Origin: Guadua angustifolia
Taxonomy: Eukaryota; Streptophyta; Magnoliopsida; Poales; Poaceae
NCBI GenBank assembly: GCA_036346375.1
Contig: CM070520.1
Span: forward strand, 46,953,854-47,017,853
DNA length: 64,000 nucleotides
Reading direction: 5' to 3'
Position 1 is the stretch's first letter. Each line of letters starts with the position of its first letter. The position numbers were made by a program, and so were the translations under genes. Shown here in pieces: positions 57,308 to 64,000 of this stretch. The notes beneath the pieces are model-generated. The model searched no databases, was not told where the DNA came from, and worked only from the letters and a program-made list of their open reading frames with translations.

Positions 57308-60300
57308 TATAACATCCCAATTTTTGGTTCATTTGGATTTAATATGGTTATTTGTGGATTTTCTAAATTTTTTATAATTTCCTAGAATTTATTTGGATTT
57401 ATTTATTATTTTTGAAATATGTTCAATATGAAAAGTATTTAAAAGTTTAGAGAGTTTAAATAAACTTTTGTTAAAATACTTTATTTGATTTCCAAATTTC
57501 TCAATGTATTTTAGGAATTTTTCGATATTTTATTACCTTAGCAAGATTATTTTAATTATCAAAATATTTTTAAATCAAAAGCTTTGGAAAATCCATTAGC
57601 GGCGTTGGGCGAAACCGCTAGGCCCAGCCCATCCTATCCCCAGCCCAAAACCACATTAGCCCGACCCACCTCACTAAAACCCTAGCATCGCTACTTATTT
57701 GGATCTCCATCAGACGGTGAAGGGCGTCTGTGTAACCATAGCATTAGGTGGCCGTTGGATGAGGTTTGCGAGAGGGCCAAGATTGTGCCACATCTCGTGC
57801 GATGGATGCCATCGAATTTGTGATGTGTGTTCGACCTGGATTATGTTGTCTCCGCGTTGCCACCGTCATCACGAGCTCAAACTCTGCCACCGCATCCGAG
57901 TTGTATTTCGCCTTGTGTAGGCCTTTAAAAGCAGCCTGAGACCCCAACTGTGTTCCTTGTCCTTTATCGCCGTTTGCCCCACTTGTCGTCTCCCGTGACA
58001 TGTTCATCAAGGAGATCAAGGTCACCGTAGATGGAGCTTGCACCACCATCGGTTTTTGCGAGTTTGCGCTGCCATTGAAGCTTCTCCGAGGCGTTCAAGT
58101 GCAAATCTGAGGTCGTCGTATCACACCATTTCGTGCAGGTGATAACGTCATTTGGAAAGATGTCCGGTTTCCGTTGCCATGGTCATCTTCTCCAAGTCTG
58201 GTGAGACACCGCCGTTCCGCCATCGTATCCTTCACATTTAACTTAGTAGCCATAGAATCGATGAGCATCGTTGGATCCGCACCAAGTGTATTTGGCTCGC
58301 TGCGTGTTCGCATAATTGTCATTCATTGTGGGTGATCGTGACCGTTGGATCTCGCATGGTCGGTTGAGATCCAACCACATGTCGGTTGCGGGTGTTGCTC
58401 GTGGGCGTTGCACCCAATCGCATGCCACCCGTTTGGGCATGTAGATAGAAGCATCGCGTCTTTGGATCTCTGATGAACCGGTCTAATCCGTGAGACTTAG
58501 TCCATAAACTAATGTGATGTGTCGATTACATGATTGGTCTCTGAGGTTGTTGAGTCAATGATGACATTATAATTATATTTTCTTTAGAAATTTAATTCGA
58601 TCGAAACTCTTTTTGGTATTAATGTCGTGATGACATCATTAGTCGATTTTCAATATAAAAATAATTCATTAAGTTATAATTTTTATTTTTAAATTTTTTG
58701 AGTGCTTGTTCTCCCTCATATGAGCTCGATTGGGGCAATTCAAACTTTTAAAATTTATAAAATTAAGATCTATTTAATAGTAAATTTTATTTGATTTTTA
58801 GAATTTATTTTCTCTTTGTTTTGGTGTTTATTTAGTGTTTTCTTTTGATACATGTAGATATTGAAGTGCTTAGAGTGTCCGAGAAGGAATCATTGAATCA
58901 AGAGGAAGAATAAGAACTTTTCAAGATAAGTTGTGCTTTGATCATGTTGAACCCAATTTTACAAAATTGCTATATTGATTTAAATTATTACATGTTATTT
59001 CATGTGTATACAGTTGATTTCAAATTAGTTTGGGATCTATTTATTCAACAATTGGATATACCTACCTTGTCATTTGTATGCCATGAGTATTTGTCCCCCT
59101 AGGATGGATCATTATAGTTGTTTACTATTAGATGCTAACATGGGTTGGTTAGGCCGTGCTTAGTATACTTAGCCATACCACATACAACTCACGTCTTTTG
59201 GAATATTAAATTAATCTTGATTAATAGAATATGGAATATGTTAATGGAATTAGTGTGTTAGGTGTTGTCACACAATGATGTTGAGTTGTAGTGATAGGGT
59301 TGTCACATAACGATGTTAACTTGTTGATGTACGTGATGCATAGTAATCAATGGGGTGATAATGATTTAGATTTGAGGCAAGTGGCAAATGGTAGATTGCT
59401 AAGGTGGGCGGTATGGTAGTTGGGTTGTGGAAGTCTTGCCTCGATCAATTAAAGACTTAAAATTGCAAGCCTTTGAATTGAGTCAAACATGAACCATATG
59501 TTTGGAATGTGGTGACCTAGATGATTAATTTGCAATATCTTAGCTTTGGTACTACTAATGATGGTGTGAGTCCCAAGTTATACGATCCAACTCACATAGC
59601 ATAAGAGGGGGCCCTGTTGTGGTGGTATAACCCTTCAGTGTTAAAACCTTAGCGGATAGTACTGGGTTAAGACAGGGTATTGTAAAGACTTTGTTATGAT
59701 CTCTTAATCGCATACTCTTGCATGGCAAGTCATAGTAGACGTGGTGAATTGATTGTATTTTGTGGGTAAATGCATAACCTCTGTAGAGTGTAAAATCTAT
59801 TCCGATAACCATGTAGCAATATTCAGGAATTACAGTTAAGGATTAGATTTTTGCAGAATGAAAACATGGATAGGAAGGTTGGATCTTGGTGGAAAGTTTG
59901 GAATATGTTAGAATTGGATGCCATGATTACTTGAGAAATACTTGCAAATTACTTACAAGTTATTTGTTTTATAGTCATTTCAATATATTTATTGTATTCT
60001 TTATATATGTTGCTTTATTGCAAAATAGCTATATCGTTATTCATTTGGAATAAGTCTTGATATAGTTATGTTAGAATTGTATTTTTTGCACAACTTGTTT
60101 AGTGCTTTAAGTACTCACCCTTGCCAACAACAAATCACCGGTGAGAAGGAGCCTACACTAGCTTTGGAGGAGGATTATCTAGAAGAGACGAATGTTTATG
60201 GTGCAAGCCTTGTCGGTTGTCCGTAGTATCTTGAGGGTTATTCGTTATCTTTCCGCTGCAATTTAATTTGTTATCTAAAGTTTAACCTGCGTAGCAAAGT

Positions 60301-60476
60301 CATATAAGGTCAACCATAAGATCGATCAACAGTTAATAATTAATATATAAAGTTTTTATTATAACTCTGCTGTGTGTATGATTATGATATTCATCTATGT
60401 TGAGTCTGTGTGCACTAGCGTGATCCTAAACTAGTGCGATATACACAGAGGATCCGATTACATATTTGGGTTTACA
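57308..60476 (+). repeat. Long solo LTR with 5-bp target duplication
   Basis: Starts TATAACATCCC (a mutated TGTAACATCCC) and ends TTGGGTTTACA. The 5-bp 'tactc' flanks it at 57303-57307 and 60477-60481. It shares start, 'actcaccc' and 'ctttccgctgca' landmarks, and the terminal region with 20067-22733. No retroviral coding domain lies inside; the GC-rich stretch at 57600-58450 has only short frames. At 3169 bp it is an unusually long LTR. Confidence 0.78.
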
Positions 60477-60912
60477 TACTCACTGATAGCGCCAGTAATT
60501 GTTTTATTGAAAATTGATAAGACTTTTTCTTGGCACCATGTTCCTAGTGGTGAGGACATATATAGGAGCAGTAAATTACATAATTTTGGCGCTTTCTTGT
60601 CACTAAATTGAAGGATTATCTTATTCACGGACTGCTAACCAAATTGAAATTCAATAATTACCTGCACAGTAAAACCGAACCGGCAAAATAAAAACCAAGC
60701 ATGTGCCGGGGAGGACAATTCTAACCGTAAGGCCAGGCCATGCACTGCTTCCTGACATGATTTCCATGCCAGCTTTTCCCAGCAACAAAGAGATTCGAAC
60801 GCACAGGGATCAGCACTCCTATATAACTCTTTTGTTTCTGAAGGAGAATGCAGATACTTTCATAGTTCAGGCAATACACTTGTGAGTTGTGACCACTGTT
60901 GCTGCAGTACGT

Positions 60913-61051
60913 AGTAAATAAAGCATATGAATTATTCAGGAAACACCTTCATGTGTCCCATCCCATGGACTTGCAAGCTGGAGTAGTAGTAAATCAAGCA
61001 TATGAATTATTCAGGAGAGTGAGGAGACACTGGACTTGCAGGCTGGAGTAG
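60913..61051. repeat. Tandem duplication upstream of the peroxidase gene
   Basis: Unit 1 (60913-60987) and unit 2 (60988-61051) both read 'agtaaat(a/c)aagcatatg', then 'aattattcagga', and both end 'ggacttgca(a/g)gctggag'. Unit 2 is ~11 bases shorter. Confidence 0.85.
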
Positions 61052-61856
61052 CTAAGTAGCGACCTCAATTAACTGCCGCCTTCCTTGCTAGGGTATTACT
61101 TACTGTTCTTAGCCATTGTGCCAGCCACATTTAGGGCCAGCTCTCCCTTGGTCCAGAGGAAATATTTCTGGCTCCAGAATTGTGTATAGCATTCATGATG
61201 GTATCCAAGATTGAAGTGAGGAATCAAAGAGGGTAGCTAGTAGATTCAACTCCAGCATATACACTCCATAATTTTTTTTCGGGTTAGAAAAATCCAGAAG
61301 GACGCGTAAGAAATCTAAGCAATGGAATCATCCGATTAACTTGCCGCATTATCTGTGTCTTTGGTGAAGTTAAACGCTCGGATAGTTTTTGGCTGTCCAT
61401 TTGAGATCGAACAACTCCTGAGGCACTCCTTATGCTCCCCGTATCGATATTGATATGAATACACCAACCTTCACAAGCAGTGTTTCTATACATCACCTTC
61501 AATGCAAGTTACAGAAATCTTCTTGAAGCAATCGAAGGGTAAGTAACCATCATCTATCTTTTATCCACATTTTAACATTTGTATAACTTTTAAATAGTGA
61601 TGCATAAAAGCACCAACTTTCATCGTTCTATTGTTATGATCTTCAAATTCCTGCTACTTAAACAGAGATGCTACTACTCCTGATTTTCCAGACAACCTAC
61701 TATATGAATGTTATGCTCTGCAGTTTGCACCACTAAATGCTTGACACCTACTCTTTCGCGTGAAAGCCAAATGAAGCACGTACACTACACGATAACACAA
61801 ACATTGTGATAGAGCATTGGCGCCATTGCCAGTACTGCCCCCACCATGAGAGAGCC

Positions 61857-61864
61857 TATAAAAG
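61857..61864 (+). promoter_or_regulatory. TATA box of the peroxidase gene
   Basis: TATAAAAG, 102 bases before the start codon. A transcription start near 61890 would give a ~75-base 5' UTR containing a CCCT/CTCC microsatellite (61926-61948). Confidence 0.65.
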
Positions 61865-61965
61865 CTCATTAACGCAATGCACAGGACTTGCTCCTCCTCC
61901 ACCTCCGGCTATACCCAGCTTGCCATCTCCCTCCCTCCCTCCCTCCCTCACTAAATTCTGTTCCT

Positions 61966-63338
61966 ATGATGGCCATCGGTAGTGGTACTGGCGTCACAGG
62001 CTTTGCCCTGGCCTTGCTGCTGCTGCTAGGCGCCTCCAATGGCCGGCTTCAGTCAGGGTTCTACTCCAAGTCCTGCCCCAACGCCGAGTCCACCGTCGCC
62101 TCCGTCGTCCGGCAGGCCGCCGCCTCCGACTCCACCATCCTCCCCGCCCTCCTCCGCCTCCAGTTCCACGACTGCTTCGTCAGAGTACGTACCACTATAT
62201 GTCTGAACAATTTACTTGAGTTTTGGCGTTTAGCCATACAACGAGGTATGAACTATTTGGATTAGCCATCGGTTGACAACGATGATGATAATAATAATGA
62301 TGATGATAATGATGATAAATTAATAGTTTTTTTATGGTACACTAAATTTAATATATATGCTTATTATTAGGGGTGCGACGGGTCGGTGCTGATCAAGGGA
62401 GGGAACAAGAGCGCGGAGGTGGACAACAACAAGCACCAGGGGCTGCGCGGGCAGGACGTCATCGACAGCGCCAAGGCGCAGCTCGAGTCCGAGTGCCCCG
62501 GCGTCGTCTCCTGCGCCGACATCGTCATCCTCGCCGCCCGCGACGCCGTCTCCTTAGTACGTATACGGAAGCACCCCAGTCCCCACACGCACGCCGCGTG
62601 CATGCTGCATTGATTGATTGAGCCTGGAAGTGGGAATTAACTAGTTTCATGGCCGGGGTTGCAGACGGGCGGACCGTCGTTCGACGTGCCGACGGGGCGG
62701 CGCGACGGGACTGTGTCGAAACTGAGGGACGCCGACGTGCTGCCGGACGTCCGCGACTCCGTCGACGTGCTACGGTCCAAGTTCGCCGCCGCAGGCCTCG
62801 ACGACAAGGACCTCGTCCTCCTCAGCTGTAAGCGAGCAAACTTCTTCTTGCCTCGCTCGATCATGCATGGTAGCTAACCCGTGAGTGTGCACGTACGTGA
62901 ATGGGTGCAGCGGCGCACACGGTGGGCACAACGGCGTGCTTCTTCATCCAGGACCGTCTGTACAACTTCCCCCTCCCCGGCGGCGGGCGGGGCTCGGACC
63001 CGTCGATCCCAGAGGGCTTCCTCTCCGAGCTCAAGTCCCGGTGCGCGCCTGGGGACCTCAACACGCGCCTCTCCCTCGACCGCGGCAGCGAGCGCCTCTT
63101 CGACACCTCCATCCTCCGCAACATCCGCAACGGCTTCGCTGTCATCGCCTCCGACGCCGCGCTCTACAACGACACCTCCACTGTCGACGTCGTCGACTCC
63201 TACTCCGGCCTTCTCAGCACCTTCTTCGGGCCATACTTCCGGCAGGACTTCGCGGACTCCATGGTCAAGATGGGCAGCATCGGGGTGCTCACCGGCGGCA
63301 AGGGGGAGGTCAGGAAGGTCTGCTCCAAGTTCAACTGA
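61966..63338 (+). CDS. Class III (secretory) peroxidase
   Basis: Four exons: 61966-62184, 62371-62556, 62665-62827, 62911-63338, all introns GT-AG, giving 331 residues. This three-intron layout is the ancestral one for plant class III peroxidases. A signal peptide covers about residues 1-27 (hydrophobic core ALALLLLLG), so the enzyme is secreted to the wall or vacuole. The distal heme motif RLQFHDCFVR holds catalytic Arg64 and His68; the proximal motif LLSSAHTVG holds heme-ligand His192. CPGVVSCADI and the TGGPSFDVPTGRRDG block are typical, as is the final Cys (VCSKFN). It uses hydrogen peroxide to oxidise phenolics. TTACFFIQDRLYNF recalls peroxidase 43-like proteins, a tentative link. GC content is very high, as in many grass genes. 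No frameshift or missing catalytic residue; likely functional. Of the two adjacent ATGs, the first (61966) is used here. Confidence 0.95.
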
Positions 63339-64000
63339 TCCATCCATCGGTGCTCGGTAGAATTTATTCATTGCTTGCACGGCTGGCCCATGCCTCTCAT
63401 GGATGGTTTGGTTGCATGGTGCTTTCATGGCATTTGTTCTTCAATTACTCAGCCATTGTGTAGATCTCACTAAAAAAGACGACGTAAGTGCATTCATGTG
63501 CTTCAACATATGCGCGAGCGCGTCCGCCGAAAGGATAATTGCACAAGGTTCAGAGTGGTCAGAGTCACGGGAGATGCTCTAGGACGTGCAGTTTTCTTTT
63601 TTGCAGCCGCTCAAATTGAAATTTATAGGGCATAAGTCCTTTATGTTTATATGTATATAATATGTATAAGTGGAGATGTTATTCATTTTTGTTCTTGGGT
63701 TTGGCTATTTATTTGTGTTGAGAGCAATGGTAAACAAGGAGCTGCTTCTATACATCTCTTTGTAAAACTTGCGTATTCGTTTCTTTAAGATTCATTAAAC
63801 TTGTATTAAGAGGGGATGTATAGAAACATCTCCCATTTAGAGTGTTGGTTCCATTCTAAGAGATGCCAAATGTTGTAACAATTCGTCCCCTAGCTTAATT
63901 TAGTATTGTTGGAATGCAAACATATATACCATTATATTGTTAGGGCCTGCCTGGTGGGAACATGGATTTGGTGTGACAGAGTGCGACTGCAAAGTACTCC
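63339..64000. other. Peroxidase 3' UTR and downstream sequence
   Basis: 3' UTR sequence with AT-rich polyadenylation-like stretches near 63640-63670. At 63944 'gggcctgcctggtgggaac' resembles the start of a grass MITE that runs off the window end. No other gene seen. Confidence 0.4.

Noticed and set aside
62874..63428. A 184-codon minus-strand frame opposite the peroxidase
   Set aside because: It is the complement of GC-rich coding sequence; long antisense frames are expected there. It has no domain.

Overview
This window is nuclear DNA from a grass (Poaceae). The evidence is the class III peroxidase gene with the classical four-exon structure, the CYP71C-like P450s, and grass-typical transposons: SIRE/Maximus-like Copia, Tat-lineage Ty3/gypsy, CACTA/En-Spm, MULEs, hATs, long solo LTRs and MITEs. 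I cannot name the species. Most of the window is nested, decayed transposons. Only one gene looks fully intact, the peroxidase at 61966-63338 (+). One nearly intact P450 lies at 25900-28248 (-), and a wrecked copy of it lies at 48680-51567 (-).

Layout. 1-446: LTR-like sequence, related to 45060-45348. 447-9493: Copia element A (+), with nearly all of its 3' LTR missing. 10100-10930: remains of a Ptta/En-Spm-type transposon gene (-). 12068-17476: fragment of a Tat-lineage gypsy element (-) carrying an extra antisense gene with a plant mobile domain (PMD). 17477-18212: LTR plus primer-binding site of another gypsy family (+). 18213-25595: CACTA transposon (-), whose transposase gene is split by a solo LTR (20067-22733) with a perfect 5-bp target duplication. 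25596-28350: P450 copy 1. 28830-33650: an LTR fragment cut by Copia element B (-), the same family as A. 33840-41300: a Mutator-like element with MURA and PMD genes (-). A 1.75-kb hAT element (35811-37562, perfect 8-bp target duplication) interrupts the PMD gene and carries a captured exon of ribosomal protein S14. 41840-47563: transposon ends and unassigned sequence. 47564-51689: a duplicate of the P450 region, hit by a hAT element and an intronic MITE. 51781-57302: CACTA end, two Mutator-type MITEs, a small hAT and a Helitron-like element. 57308-60476: a second long solo LTR with a perfect 5-bp target duplication. 60477-64000: the peroxidase gene and its flanks.

How it fits together. The host content is a P450 locus duplicated about 22-23 kb apart, plus a peroxidase. 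Both P450 copies are decaying, but at different places: copy 1 is shifted out of frame after the heme loop, and copy 2 has lost the heme loop itself and the proline-rich hinge. I found no convincing new host system. The most unusual biology is in the transposons: gene capture by a hAT element, two unrelated elements that each carry a PMD gene (one of them antisense), and strongly palindromic CACTA sub-terminal arrays. Coordinates come from reading the sequence by eye; junctions without target duplications may be off by tens of bases.
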